A DNA stretch of 64,000 nt. Source: QALR01 sp900552255 (GTDB lineage Bacteria > Bacillota > Clostridia > Oscillospirales > CAG-272). The notes beneath the pieces are model-generated. The model saw only the letters and a list, made by a program, of their open reading frames with translations, was not told where the DNA came from and ran no database searches. Where the stretch lies: assembly GCA_048526005.1 (NCBI GenBank), contig DBFVEH010000013.1:62001-126000 (forward strand). The letters run 5' to 3'. This document shows positions 34,712 through 44,028 of the stretch, piece by piece. A program made the translations under genes and the position numbers. Numbering within the stretch: the stretch's first letter is position 1; the number at the start of each line of letters is the position of its first letter.

Positions 34712-35923
34712 TTATGTGCGGTAATCGCCGTTGATTTTAACATAGTCGTAAGTCAGGTCGCAGCCCCACGCGACGGCGGAGCCGTCCCCGCTTCCGAGGT
34801 CGATGAGGATATCGATTTCTTTTTCGGTAAGGATTTTTTTTGCGGTTTCCTCGGAAAAATCGATGCCGGCGCCGTTTTCGCATACCTTGACTGTCCCCGC
34901 GGCGGAGGAAAACGCCACGTCCACCCTTGTCACGTCGACGTCCGCGCCGCTGTATCCGATGGCGCAGAGAATGCGTCCCCAGTTGGCGTCCGCGCCGAAC
35001 ATGGCGGCCTTGGTGAGGGAGGAGCAGATGACGCTTTTCGCGACGGTTTTCGCCGCCTCCTCGGATTTTGCGCCGGACACTCTGCATTCGAGGAGCTTTG
35101 TCGCGCCCTCGCCGTCGCCGGCGATTTTGCGGCAGAGCCATACGGTTACGGTGTTGAGCGCTTTCATGAAGATATCGAACGCCTCGCCCTCTCCGGTGAT
35201 CTCCGGATTTCCGGCCATGCCGTTTGCGAGGATCGTCACCATGTCGTTGGTGGAGGTGTCGCCGTCCACGCTCACCATATTGAAGGTGGACTGAATATCG
35301 GTCGAGAGCGCCTTTCCGAGCATTTCCGGCGAGATGGCGGCGTCCGTCGTGAGAAAGACGAGCATCGTCGCCATGTTCGGGTGGATCATGCCGGAGCCTT
35401 TGGCGATGCCGCCGATGGTGCAGGTTATACCGTCTATCTCAAACGAGACGGCGATCTCCTTTTTCTCGGTGTCGGTGGTCATGATGCCCTCGGCGGCGTC
35501 TGCGCTGTTCGCGCCGAGCCCCGCGGCGAGCGGTTCCATGCCGGCTTCGATCGGGGTGATGTCGAGCGGCTGTCCGATGACGCCGGTTGAAGCGACGACG
35601 ACGTCGGCGGCGGGAATGCCTAGCTTATCCGAGACGAGCGCGCACATTTTCTCGGCGATTTCGATGCCGTTCGCGTTGCAGGTGTTGGCATTGCCGCTGT
35701 TGCAGATGACCGCCTGCGCGTAGCCGTCGGCAAGATGCGCCTTTGTCACCGTGAGCGGTGCGCCCTTGACGAGATTGGTGGTGTAGACCGCGGCGGCGGC
35801 GGCCCGTTTTTCGCTGTATATGAGGGATAAATCCTTTTTCTGTTTGTTTTTGCGGATTCCGCAGTGGATTCCGCTCGCTGTAAAGCCCTTTGCGGCGCAT
35901 ACGCCGCCTGCTACTGTTTTCAT
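34712..35923 (-). CDS. argJ: Bifunctional ornithine acetyltransferase / N-acetylglutamate synthase
   Basis: Recycles the acetyl group from acetylornithine to glutamate. A 403-residue precursor with GGVCAAKGFTASGIHCGIRK at the N-terminus and the self-cleavage segment KGSGMIHPNMATMLVF, where the chain is cut before the nucleophilic Thr to give alpha and beta subunits. Its presence means the cyclic pathway is used; no separate argA or argE is seen. The gap to argC upstream is 77 bases, the largest inside the operon. Confidence 0.95.
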   Translation of the reverse strand: MKTVAGGVCAAKGFTASGIHCGIRKNKQKKDLSLIYSEKRAAAAAVYTTNLVKGAPLTVTKAHLADGYAQAVICNSGNANTCNANGIEIAEKMCALVSDKLGIPAADVVVASTGVIGQPLDITPIEAGMEPLAAGLGANSADAAEGIMTTDTEKKEIAVSFEIDGITCTIGGIAKGSGMIHPNMATMLVFLTTDAAISPEMLGKALSTDIQSTFNMVSVDGDTSTNDMVTILANGMAGNPEITGEGEAFDIFMKALNTVTVWLCRKIAGDGEGATKLLECRVSGAKSEEAAKTVAKSVICSSLTKAAMFGADANWGRILCAIGYSGADVDVTRVDVAFSSAAGTVKVCENGAGIDFSEETAKKILTEKEIDILIDLGSGDGSAVAWGCDLTYDYVKINGDYRT

Positions 35924-36000
35924 GTCAAATTTCCGTTCCGCCGGACGACGCCGGCTGTCATTCTATCGATTTTCCGCCACTGCGGCGCTGTTTTCCAAAT

Positions 36001-36927
36001 TTATAGGACAAGTCCTGCCGTTTTGTCGCAGTTCATAACGAGATTGAGACATTCCACGGCAGCGCCGGATGCGCCTTTGCCGAGATTGTCATATCTTGCG
36101 ACAAGCAGAATCCGCTCCTCGTTTCCGAGGACGGAAATCTCCATGCTGTCGCGTCCCGAAAGTCCTGCCGCCGAAAGAAAGCCCGCCTCGTCCGGCGATT
36201 CCTTGTAGCGGACGATGGCTGTGTTATAAGATTTCCTGTATATTTCCTTGATATCGGCCATGCCGCCGGCGAGATCTCCCGCGAAGAGCGGCACCGTTAC
36301 GACCATGCCGCTGTAAAAATCCGCCACGATCGGGCAGAAGATCGGAGCTTCGAGAAGTCCTGTGAGCGCTTTCATCTCTTTCAGATGCTTGTGCTCCTGC
36401 GTGAGCGCATACTGCCGCGGCGCGGAAAGCAGGGGACTGCGCTTTTCAGATTCATAGTCCGCGATCATTTTTTTGCCGCCGCCGCTATAGCCGGTGACGG
36501 AATGGCAGGTGAGACGCGCCGTCTTTGGCAGTATGCCGCTTTTTATGAGGGGGTATACAAGCGCAATAAAGCCGCTGGCATGGCAGCCGGGAACGGCTAT
36601 GCGCTTGGATTTCTTGATTTTCTCTTCAAATTCCGGTGAGAGCTCCGGAAAGCCGTAGGCGAAATCCGGCGCCGTGCGGTGCGCGGTCGAGGTGTCGATG
36701 ACGACGGTATCGGGATTTTGAATCATGCCGACCGCGTCGCGCGCCGCGTCGTCCGGCAGACAGAGGAACGCGATATCCGCGCTGCTTAGCGCCTCGCGGC
36801 GGGCGTTCTCGTCCTTGCGAAACGCCTCGGGAAGTGCGATAAGCTCGATATCCGTTCTCTCTGCGAGCCGCTCGCGGATGCGAAGTCCCGTTGTGCCGGC
36901 GCTGCCGTCGATGAATACGTGTTTCAT
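36001..36927 (-). CDS. argC: N-acetyl-gamma-glutamyl-phosphate reductase, short type
   Basis: NADPH-dependent reductase giving N-acetylglutamate semialdehyde. 308 residues, the shorter ArgC class rather than the 345-residue B. subtilis form. Opening KHVFIDGSAGTTGLRIRERL (Rossmann), AHRTAPDFAYGFPEL, and the catalytic Cys in AVPGCHASGFIALVYPL. The start overlaps the argH stop as ATGA, implying coupled translation. Confidence 0.93.
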   Translation of the reverse strand: MKHVFIDGSAGTTGLRIRERLAERTDIELIALPEAFRKDENARREALSSADIAFLCLPDDAARDAVGMIQNPDTVVIDTSTAHRTAPDFAYGFPELSPEFEEKIKKSKRIAVPGCHASGFIALVYPLIKSGILPKTARLTCHSVTGYSGGGKKMIADYESEKRSPLLSAPRQYALTQEHKHLKEMKALTGLLEAPIFCPIVADFYSGMVVTVPLFAGDLAGGMADIKEIYRKSYNTAIVRYKESPDEAGFLSAAGLSGRDSMEISVLGNEERILLVARYDNLGKGASGAAVECLNLVMNCDKTAGLVL

Positions 36928-38315
36928 GCCGTTTCTCCCGCCTTTTCAAGAAATTCCGCGACGTACCGCAGCTGCGCCGCGACGGAATCCGGGCTGGGCC
37001 CGCCCTCGGAGACGCGCTTTTTCACACAGGCTTCAAGGGAGATATCCTCATAGAGATCCGCTTCAAAAAGCCCGCTGTATGCTTTGTATTCCGAAAGAGG
37101 AAGCGTTTCGAGCGTCACACCGCGCGCGATGCAGCCTGCGACGATTTCTCCGACGAGCTTATATGCGCTGCGGAAGGGCATGCCCTTTTTCGTGAGGTAG
37201 TCGGCAAGGTCGGTGGCGTTGATGAAGCCGTTTCCCGCGGCCTTCTTCATATTGTCCTTTTTCACCCGCATGGCGGCGACCATCGGCGCGAATACGGAAA
37301 GACACAGCTTCACGGTTTCACAGCCGTCAAAAATCGCCTCTTTATCCTCCTGCATATCCTTATTGTAGGCGAGGGGAAGTCCCTTGAGCATGGTCAGCGT
37401 GCCGATAAGGTCGCCGTATACGCGCCCCGTTTTGCCGCGGACGAGCTCCGCCATATCGGAATTTTTCTTCTGCGGCATGATGCTCGAACCCGTCGTATAA
37501 GCGTCGGAAAGCTCGACAAAGCCAAATTCCCATGACGACCAAAGGATGATTTCCTCGGAGAAGCGGGAAAGGTGCATCATGATGACCGAGAACGCCGAGA
37601 GCAGCTCCACACAAAAGTCGCGGTCGGAAACGCCGTCCATGCTGTTGAGGGAGATTCCGTCGAAGCCGAGCGCTTTCGCCGTCATCCGTCGGTCGACGGG
37701 ATAGGTCGTCCCCGCGAGCGCACAGGAGCCGAGCGGGGAGACGTTCATTCGTTTTGCAGCGTCGGAAAGCCTGCCTGCATCGCGGATGAACATCATGGCG
37801 TAGGCGAGCAGATGGTGCGCGAACGTGACGGGCTGCGCACGCTGGAGATGCGTATATCCCGGCAGGATGGTATCGGTGTTTTCCGCAGCCTTTTCATGGA
37901 TTGCCGCAATCAGCTCGTTCAAAAGCGCGCCGATTTTTGCCGTCTGCTCCCGAAGATAAAGGCGCAGGTCGGTGGCCACCTGATCGTTGCGGGAACGGGC
38001 GGTGTGCAGCCGCTTTCCGACCTCTCCGACACGGCGGATCAGCTCGGTTTCGACAAACGTGTGAACGTCCTCCGCGCTCATATCGACGGCGAGCGCGCCG
38101 GAGCCCAGATCCGCGAGAATCCCCGCAAGCCCCTCTATGATTTTGTCGCTGTCGGCCGCGGCGATGATGCCCTGCGCCGCGAGCATCGCCGCGTGCGCCA
38201 TGGAGCCTGTGATATCCTCTTTTATCATCTTGGAATCGAAGGCGATCGAGGAGTTGATGTCGTTTGCCGCGGGATCGAGCGCGCCGGCCGATCTTCCCGC
38301 CCATAATTTTTCCAT
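36924..38315 (-). CDS. argH: Argininosuccinate lyase
   Basis: Cleaves argininosuccinate to arginine and fumarate. A 463-residue member of the fumarase/aspartase superfamily, with KRLHTARSRNDQVATDLRL, LPGYTHLQRAQPVTFAHHL and the signature GSSIMPQKKNSDMAEL. ArgG lies directly upstream. The C-terminus overlaps argC by 4 bases. Confidence 0.97.
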   Translation of the reverse strand: MEKLWAGRSAGALDPAANDINSSIAFDSKMIKEDITGSMAHAAMLAAQGIIAAADSDKIIEGLAGILADLGSGALAVDMSAEDVHTFVETELIRRVGEVGKRLHTARSRNDQVATDLRLYLREQTAKIGALLNELIAAIHEKAAENTDTILPGYTHLQRAQPVTFAHHLLAYAMMFIRDAGRLSDAAKRMNVSPLGSCALAGTTYPVDRRMTAKALGFDGISLNSMDGVSDRDFCVELLSAFSVIMMHLSRFSEEIILWSSWEFGFVELSDAYTTGSSIMPQKKNSDMAELVRGKTGRVYGDLIGTLTMLKGLPLAYNKDMQEDKEAIFDGCETVKLCLSVFAPMVAAMRVKKDNMKKAAGNGFINATDLADYLTKKGMPFRSAYKLVGEIVAGCIARGVTLETLPLSEYKAYSGLFEADLYEDISLEACVKKRVSEGGPSPDSVAAQLRYVAEFLEKAGETA

Positions 38316-38341
38316 ATCAAAATTCCTTTTCTGTCTGCCGA

Positions 38342-39577
38342 TTATTTGTTTTTCTTAGCGTTTTGCTCGTTTACCTGCGCCTGTACCTTGATCGGGAGTC
38401 CGAACAGGTTGATGAAGCCCGTCGCGTCCGCCTGGTTGTAGACGTGATCTTCGCCGAAAGTGGCGATCTCCTCGGAATAGAGGGAGTAGTCGCTCCATGC
38501 GCCTGCCTTGATCATGTTGCCCTTGTAAAGCTTGATTTTGACTTTGCCGGTGACGTTCTCCTGCGTCTTATCGACGAAAGCGGAGAGTGCCTCGCGCAGC
38601 GGCGTGAACCACTGTCCGTTGTAAACAAGCTCCGCGAAAGTGACGGAAAGCTCCTGCTTTTTGTGCGCGGTCATTTTGTCAAGGCAAAGCGTTTCGAGAT
38701 AATTGTGCGCGAAATAGAGAATGGCGCCGCCGGGCGTCTCGTAAACGCCGCGGCATTTCATACCGACGAGCCGGTTTTCCACGATGTCGAGAAGTCCGAT
38801 TCCGTTTTCGCCGCCGAGCTTGTTGAGGGCGAGGATGATCTCCTTCGCACTCATCTTTTTGCCGTCGAGCGCCGTCGGGACGCCTTTGACGAAATCCAGC
38901 GTGATGTAGGTGGGCTTGTCGGGCGCGTCCATCGGGGAAACGCCCATTTCGAGGAAGCCCTTTTTCTCGTACTGCGGCTCATTTCCGGCGTCCTCGAGGT
39001 CGAGTCCCTCATGGGAGAGGTGCCACAGGTTTTTATCTTTTGAATAATTGGTCTCGCGGTTGATTTTCAGCGGTACGTTGTGCGCTTCGGCGTATTCGAT
39101 TTCCTCCTCGCGGGATTTGATGCTCCATTCGCGCCACGGCGCGATGATCGGCATATCCGGTGCAAACGCCTTGATGGCGAGCTCGAAGCGCACCTGATCG
39201 TTGCCCTTGCCGGTGCAGCCGTGACAGATAGCGTCCGCGCCCTCGGCCTTCGCGATCTCGACGATGCGCTTCGCGATGACGGGACGGGCAAACGACGTGC
39301 CGAGCATGTATTCCTCATACAGCGCGCCGGCCTTGACGGTCGGGATGATAAAATCGTCGACGAACTCGTCTGTCAGATCCTCGACATAGAGCTTGGAGGC
39401 GCCGGTTTTGAGCGCTTTTTCTTCAAGTCCGTCAAGCTCGTCGGCCTGACCGACGTTGCCGGATACCGCGATAACCTCGCAGTTATTGTAATTTTCTTTG
39501 AGCCACGGAATGATGATGGAGGTGTCAAGCCCTCCGGAATAAGCGAGCACGACTTTTTTGATATCGGTTTTATTCAT
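38342..39577 (-). CDS. argG: Argininosuccinate synthase
   Basis: Condenses citrulline and aspartate using ATP. 411 residues; the opening KKVVLAYSGGLDTSIIIPWL is the PP-loop, followed by AICHGCTGKGNDQVRFEL and the APWREW region. First gene of the arginine operon. The start was set at MNKTDIKK after AAAGGAGAAACCGCT; the upstream ATG 17 codons earlier is on the promoter side of the ribosome site. Transcription starts from a promoter overlapped by two ARG-box-like sites. Confidence 0.97.
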   Translation of the reverse strand: MNKTDIKKVVLAYSGGLDTSIIIPWLKENYNNCEVIAVSGNVGQADELDGLEEKALKTGASKLYVEDLTDEFVDDFIIPTVKAGALYEEYMLGTSFARPVIAKRIVEIAKAEGADAICHGCTGKGNDQVRFELAIKAFAPDMPIIAPWREWSIKSREEEIEYAEAHNVPLKINRETNYSKDKNLWHLSHEGLDLEDAGNEPQYEKKGFLEMGVSPMDAPDKPTYITLDFVKGVPTALDGKKMSAKEIILALNKLGGENGIGLLDIVENRLVGMKCRGVYETPGGAILYFAHNYLETLCLDKMTAHKKQELSVTFAELVYNGQWFTPLREALSAFVDKTQENVTGKVKIKLYKGNMIKAGAWSDYSLYSEEIATFGEDHVYNQADATGFINLFGLPIKVQAQVNEQNAKKNK

Positions 39578-39610
39578 AGCGGTTTCTCCTTTGTATTGCG
39601 GAATTATTTT

Positions 39611-39645
39611 TGAATAATTATACATCACGATGAATAAAAATGCAA
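39611..39645 (-). promoter_or_regulatory. Arginine operon promoter with tandem ARG-box-like operators
   Basis: Promoter on the reverse strand: TTGCAT (39640-39645), 17-base spacer, TATAAT (39617-39622). Two copies of an ArgR/AhrC-like box lie over it: TGAATAATTATACA (39611-39624) and TGAATAAAAATGCA (39631-39644), 20 bases apart start to start, close to one helical period pair. The boxes cover the -10 and -35 elements. The expected consensus is TGAATWWWWATTCA. An argR/ahrC gene is not in the window. Confidence 0.78.
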
Positions 39646-39887
39646 CCCGTTTTTTAAAATTTTATGATTTTTATTGATTTGAGATAGGATAGAGGGGCTT
39701 TGATATGCTTGATTTGTGCATTGTGCTGTAAACAAAAAACAAAAGAGCTGTCATAACCTCGATGGGAAGGATTTTATATGTATATTTGAGGGAATATTTG
39801 CACGCAATATTCATCGAAGCCTTTGGGCGGACTATGGAGCTTTCGTCGGAAAATCAACATGGAATGTGATTTTTTTTAGAAAAACGA
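39646..39887. other. AT-rich spacer, no gene seen
   Basis: Stretch between the arg and lysine-operon promoters. No ORF with a ribosome site, no clear hairpin with a T-run and no repeat detected by eye. Confidence 0.5.
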
Positions 39888-39916
39888 TTGACAGAGCAGC
39901 ATCTATGTGATAGAAT
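39888..39916 (+). promoter_or_regulatory. Sigma-A promoter of the lysine operon
   Basis: TTGACA (39888-39893), 17-base spacer, TAGAAT (39911-39916). Transcription would start near 39923, about 25 bases before the riboswitch P1 stem. Confidence 0.85.
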
Positions 39917-39944
39917 AACTCCAATACAATCATATATTTGCAGA

Positions 39945-40185
39945 TCATGATAGAGGCGCATCGCGCAAACAGTAGTTTTTTCGGATAAGGCTGTCGTCAG
40001 CCGTCGGAAAGGTGAAAGGTGCCGGTGCCGAAAGCGTGCGGAGGACGATGCCGCGCCGCTTGGTTTGGCGGATAAGATCCGTCCGACTGTCGTTTATACG
40101 GAGAGCTATCGGGATTCCTTTATGCGGAAAATATTCGCATGCGATTTTTCGGTAGCTGGTAACTTCGTTATCAGCTTATTTTTTT
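39945..40185 (+). ncRNA. Lysine riboswitch (L box) with terminator/antiterminator
   Basis: Conserved L-box pieces in order: GATAGAGGCGCA, AGTAG, AAGGTGAAAGG, GTGCCGAAAGCG, ACTGTC and GGAGAGCTATCG. P1 is GATAG (39949-39953) with CTATC (40106-40110). The terminator is AGCTGGTAAC (40154-40163) / GTTATCAGCT (40167-40176) followed by TATTTTTTT. AGCTATCG (40104-40111), the P1 3' strand, can instead pair over 8 bases with CGGTAGCT (40150-40157), which is the terminator's 5' arm. Lysine binding would hold P1 and let the terminator form, switching the operon off. Confidence 0.93.
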
Positions 40186-40263
40186 GCGGGAAACGGCGGC
40201 GGGCGTTTGATTTTCGCAGGACTGCATACTATAAATATGAAAAAATATTAGACGGAGGAAACC

Positions 40264-41157
40264 ATGAAAAAACCGATTTTCAAAGGTGCCGCGACCGCGC
40301 TTATCACGCCGTTCCGAAACGGCGCCGTCGATTACGAAGCCTTGGGCGCCATCATCGATTCGCAGCTTGAGGCCGGGATCGACGCGCTTGTCGTATGCGG
40401 AACCACGGGGGAGGCTGCAACGATGACGGACAATGAGCAGATCGACACGATCGCATTTGCCGTGCGCCGCGTCGCAGGCCGTGTCCCGGTGATCGCGGGT
40501 GCCGGAAGCAACAATACGGCGCATGCCGTCGAGCTTTGCCGTGCCTCCTGCGCCGTCGGCGCGGACGCGCTGCTCGTCGTGACGCCTTATTACAACAAAA
40601 CCTCCCAGCAGGGACTTGTCAGAATGTATACGGAAATCGCGGACAGCGCGGAAAAGCCGCTGATTCTCTATAATGTGCCGTCTCGGACGGGGGTGAATAT
40701 CGAGCCTGCGACCTATGCCGCGCTTGCGGGGCATCCGAACATCGCGGGAATCAAGGAAGCGAGCGGAAATTTCTCGAAAATCGCGGAAACCGTCCATCTC
40801 GTTGGAGATAAGCTTGCCCTTTACTGCGGAAACGACGATCAGACCGTTCCGATGCTGGCGCTGGGCGCCTGCGGCGTGATTTCCGTGCTTTCCAACGTCC
40901 TGCCGGCCGAAACCGTAAAAATGTGCAGACTTTTCTTTGACGGCAGGATAAGCGAGAGCGCGGCGATGCAGTGCGATTTGATCCCGCTTATCTCGGCGCT
41001 TTTCTCGGATGTCAATCCGATTCCGGTCAAGGAAGCGATGGCGATGTTCGGATATTGCACGGAGGAAATGCGTCTGCCGCTCGTGGGACTCGACGCGGCG
41101 AAGAAGAAAACGCTGCGCGAGAGACTTTGTGAGGCGGGACTGCATCCCGCGCTGTAA
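40264..41157 (+). CDS. dapA: 4-hydroxy-tetrahydrodipicolinate synthase
   Basis: Condenses pyruvate and aspartate semialdehyde, the first committed lysine step. A 297-residue TIM barrel with the GTTGEAATM motif near residue 44, VVTPYYNKTSQQGLVRMY (Tyr of the catalytic triad), YNVPSRTGVN, and the Schiff-base lysine in NIAGIKEASGNF near 162. SD ACGGAGGAAACC. First gene behind the lysine riboswitch. Confidence 0.97.
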   Translation: MKKPIFKGAATALITPFRNGAVDYEALGAIIDSQLEAGIDALVVCGTTGEAATMTDNEQIDTIAFAVRRVAGRVPVIAGAGSNNTAHAVELCRASCAVGADALLVVTPYYNKTSQQGLVRMYTEIADSAEKPLILYNVPSRTGVNIEPATYAALAGHPNIAGIKEASGNFSKIAETVHLVGDKLALYCGNDDQTVPMLALGACGVISVLSNVLPAETVKMCRLFFDGRISESAAMQCDLIPLISALFSDVNPIPVKEAMAMFGYCTEEMRLPLVGLDAAKKKTLRERLCEAGLHPAL

Positions 41158-41205
41158 CTTGAAAATTTGCCGAAGATGCAGCTTTTCTTCGGCGGGGAGG
41201 CTTAT

Positions 41206-41964
41206 ATGAAGGTCATTTTAAACGGAGCGCGCGGAAAAATGGGCTCCGAGGTGTGGAAAATGCTGGAGGAGGGCAGGCGCGGTACGGAAATCGCTGCGGG
41301 CATCGATCCTACGGCCGACGGCTCCGACGCGCGGATTTTGAAAAATTTTTTCGATTATAAAGGAGATGCGGACGTCATCATCGATTTTTCCAATCATGTC
41401 TGCACGAAAGCGTTGATGGAATACGCCGTGTCACGCGGGCTTCCGTGCGTCGTCGCGACGACGGGGCAGGTCGCGGCGGAGCTGGAGCTGATCCATGCGG
41501 CGGCGGAGACGATACCGGTGTTCCTCTCGGCGAATATGTCGCTCGGCGTGGCGCTGCTTGCGGATTTCGCAAGGCGCGCCGCGGCGCTTCTTCCGGACGC
41601 GGATATCGAAATCGTCGAGAAGCATCACAACACAAAGCTCGACGCGCCGAGCGGCACGGCGCTGATGCTGGCCAGTGAAATCAAAAAATCGAGAGAGGAC
41701 GCCTGCTTTGTCTGCGGCAGATACGGACATCAGCTGCGTGCGAAGAATGAAATCGGAATCCACGCGCTGCGCATGGGGGGAGTCATCGGCGAGCACGAGG
41801 TGATTCTCGCGGGCGGAACCGAGACCATTTCCCTGAAGCATGAGGCGCACAGCCGCACGCTCTTTGCGGACGGGGCTCTTTCCGCGGCAGAATTTCTCGT
41901 CGGCAGGCCGGCGGGACTATACGATATGCACGCTTTGGTGGATAGTGCCGCGTCCGCCGGCTGA
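41206..41964 (+). CDS. dapB: 4-hydroxy-tetrahydrodipicolinate reductase
   Basis: NAD(P)H-dependent reduction of the DapA product. 252 residues; the Rossmann start MKVILNGARGKMG and the signature EIVEKHHNTKLDAPSGTA (catalytic His and Lys). The start was set after GGGGAGGCTTAT; an earlier in-frame ATG lies in a small hairpin (CCGAAGA / TCTTCGG) between dapA and dapB. Length is normal. Confidence 0.96.
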   Translation: MKVILNGARGKMGSEVWKMLEEGRRGTEIAAGIDPTADGSDARILKNFFDYKGDADVIIDFSNHVCTKALMEYAVSRGLPCVVATTGQVAAELELIHAAAETIPVFLSANMSLGVALLADFARRAAALLPDADIEIVEKHHNTKLDAPSGTALMLASEIKKSREDACFVCGRYGHQLRAKNEIGIHALRMGGVIGEHEVILAGGTETISLKHEAHSRTLFADGALSAAEFLVGRPAGLYDMHALVDSAASAG

Positions 41965-41982
41965 CCGGAAACGGAGGGAAAC

Positions 41983-42840
41983 ATGCAGATCCATTTTACC
42001 AAAATGCACGGCTGTGCCAATGATTATATCTATGTAAACTGCCTTGACGGCATCCCGTTCGAGCCGGGCAGGCTTTCAGCGCTTATGTCGCCGCGCCATT
42101 TTTCCGTCGGCGCGGACGGACTTGTTCTCATCTGCCGCTCGGAGACGGCGGATGCGAAAATGCGGATGTTCAATCTCGACGGCAGCGAGGGAAAAATGTG
42201 CGGCAACGCCATCCGCTGTGTCGGAAAATATCTGTACGACAACAGGCTTACGGAGAAAACGGAGCTCGACATCGAAACGCTTAGCGGAATCAAGCATCTT
42301 TCTCTGTCCGTCACGGAAGGGAAGGTAGACCTTGTGACGGTGGATATGGGATATGCCGTGCTTCGGGCGGCGGAAATTCCTGTTATCTCGGAATCGGAAA
42401 CCGTGATTGATTCGCCGCTTTCCGTCTGCGGGATGGAATATCGGATCACCTGTGTTTCGATGGGCAATCCGCATGCGGTGACGTTCGTGCCCGACACGGA
42501 TTCGCTGGATTTGGGAAAAATCGGCCCTGTTTTCGAGCATCACCCGATGTTTCCGGAGAGGGTGAACACGGAATTTATCGAGATCATGGACAGAAGCAAT
42601 CTGAAAATGCGCGTGTGGGAACGCGGAAGCGGCGAAACATGGGCGTGCGGCACAGGCGCCTGCGCCGCGGTCACAGCCGCCGTTGTCAACGGATATTGCG
42701 ATGTGGAAAAGCCCGTGACGGTGCATCTGATCGGCGGCAGGCTCACCATCACGGTGAGCAAGGATTTCCGTGTGCGGATGACCGGCGGGGCGACAAAGGT
42801 ATATGAGGGGGTATATGAATATGAAGATCAAACTGAATGA
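41983..42840 (+). CDS. dapF: Diaminopimelate epimerase
   Basis: Converts LL- to meso-diaminopimelate for lysine and peptidoglycan. 285 residues, opening MQIHFTKMHGCANDYIY. Both catalytic cysteines are present: Cys73 in GKMCGNAIRC and Cys222 in WACGTGACAAV. This contrasts with the DapF-like domain fused to CarB, which has Ala at domain residue 73. SD CGGAGGGAAAC. The 3' end overlaps the start region of dapL. This is the obvious functional epimerase of the genome window. Confidence 0.97.
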   Translation: MQIHFTKMHGCANDYIYVNCLDGIPFEPGRLSALMSPRHFSVGADGLVLICRSETADAKMRMFNLDGSEGKMCGNAIRCVGKYLYDNRLTEKTELDIETLSGIKHLSLSVTEGKVDLVTVDMGYAVLRAAEIPVISESETVIDSPLSVCGMEYRITCVSMGNPHAVTFVPDTDSLDLGKIGPVFEHHPMFPERVNTEFIEIMDRSNLKMRVWERGSGETWACGTGACAAVTAAVVNGYCDVEKPVTVHLIGGRLTITVSKDFRVRMTGGATKVYEGVYEYEDQTE

Positions 42841-44002
42841 GAATTACAAGAACCTGAAAAAAAGCTATCTTTTTTCCGAGATTGCGAAGCGTGTGAAGGC
42901 ATATGGCGCGGAAAATCCGGATAAGAAAATCATACGGCTGGGCATCGGCGACGTCACGCTCCCGCTGACGAAATCCGTAACGGACGCGATGACGGCGGCC
43001 GTCACGGAGATGGGAAACAAGGAAACCTTCCGAGGATACGCGCCGGAATACGGCTATGATTTCCTCAGAGACGCGATCTCGCGTTACTATAAGCGCTTCG
43101 GCACCGATGTTCCTGCGGAGGAGATTTTCGTTTCCGACGGCGCGAAGAGCGATGTCGGAAACATCACGGAGATATTCGGCGACAATCCGGTGCTGATTCC
43201 CGATCCCGTGTATCCGGTTTATTTTGACAGCAACGTCATGAGCGGACGGGATGTCACCTTTATCCGAGCGGACGAGGCGAATGGCTTTCTGCCGACGCCG
43301 GCGGGACTTTCCGGCGAGGGCTATATCATTTATCTGTGCTCGCCGAACAATCCAACAGGCGCGGTCTATGATCATAAGGGACTTGCCGAATGGGTGAATT
43401 TTGCGCTCGCCACGGGCTCGCTTATCATCTATGACTCCGCATACGAGGCGTATATCAACGGGGATTATCCTCATACGATCTATGAGATCGAGGGCGCAAG
43501 GGCGTGCGCTATCGAGATTTGCAGCTTCTCAAAGACCGCGGGCTTTACCGGCACGCGCTGCTCGTGGACGGTCGTTCCGTCCGAGCTTTCCTCGGACGGC
43601 ATGTCGCTGCGCGAGATGTGGGAGCGCCGTCAGGCGACGAAATTCAACGGCGTGCCGTATGTGGTGCAGAGAGGCGCCGAGGCGGCGCTTTCGGATGCCG
43701 GCGTTGCCGAGTGCCACGCACTTGTTGCGTATTACATGGAAAATGCGGCGATGATCGCGGATGTTCTGCGTGAGAAGGGGATTTTCTTCACGGGCGGAAC
43801 TTCTTCTCCCTATATTTGGATGCGCTGCACAGGCGGCATGGATTCATGGAGCTTCTTTGATGCGCTTCTGCACGGCGTTCAGGTCGTCGGTACGCCCGGC
43901 GCAGGCTTCGGCGCCTGCGGCGAGGGATATTTCCGGCTTACATCCTTTGCTTCCCGCGAGGCGACGGCGGAGGCGGTCGAGAGACTGCGCGCCTTTCTCT
44001 GA
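42821..44002 (+). CDS. dapL: LL-diaminopimelate aminotransferase
   Basis: Direct transamination of tetrahydrodipicolinate to LL-diaminopimelate, bypassing the succinyl or acetyl branches. About 393 residues; KIIRLGIGDVTLPL, RGYAPEYGYDFLRDAI, LCSPNNPTGAV and the PLP-lysine segment SFSKTAGFTGTRCSW are typical of DapL. The start is ambiguous among three in-frame ATGs (42803, 42815, 42821); the last gives a 9-base spacing from GAGGGGG. No dapD/dapE is seen, consistent with the DapL route. Confidence 0.94.
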   Translation: MKIKLNENYKNLKKSYLFSEIAKRVKAYGAENPDKKIIRLGIGDVTLPLTKSVTDAMTAAVTEMGNKETFRGYAPEYGYDFLRDAISRYYKRFGTDVPAEEIFVSDGAKSDVGNITEIFGDNPVLIPDPVYPVYFDSNVMSGRDVTFIRADEANGFLPTPAGLSGEGYIIYLCSPNNPTGAVYDHKGLAEWVNFALATGSLIIYDSAYEAYINGDYPHTIYEIEGARACAIEICSFSKTAGFTGTRCSWTVVPSELSSDGMSLREMWERRQATKFNGVPYVVQRGAEAALSDAGVAECHALVAYYMENAAMIADVLREKGIFFTGGTSSPYIWMRCTGGMDSWSFFDALLHGVQVVGTPGAGFGACGEGYFRLTSFASREATAEAVERLRAFL

Positions 44003-44028
44003 TATTTTCATTTAGGAGGGATAAAACA

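Noticed and set aside
39716..39910. A 64-codon forward frame in the arg/lysine intergenic region
   Set aside because: It overlaps the lysine operon -35 element and lacks a ribosome site.
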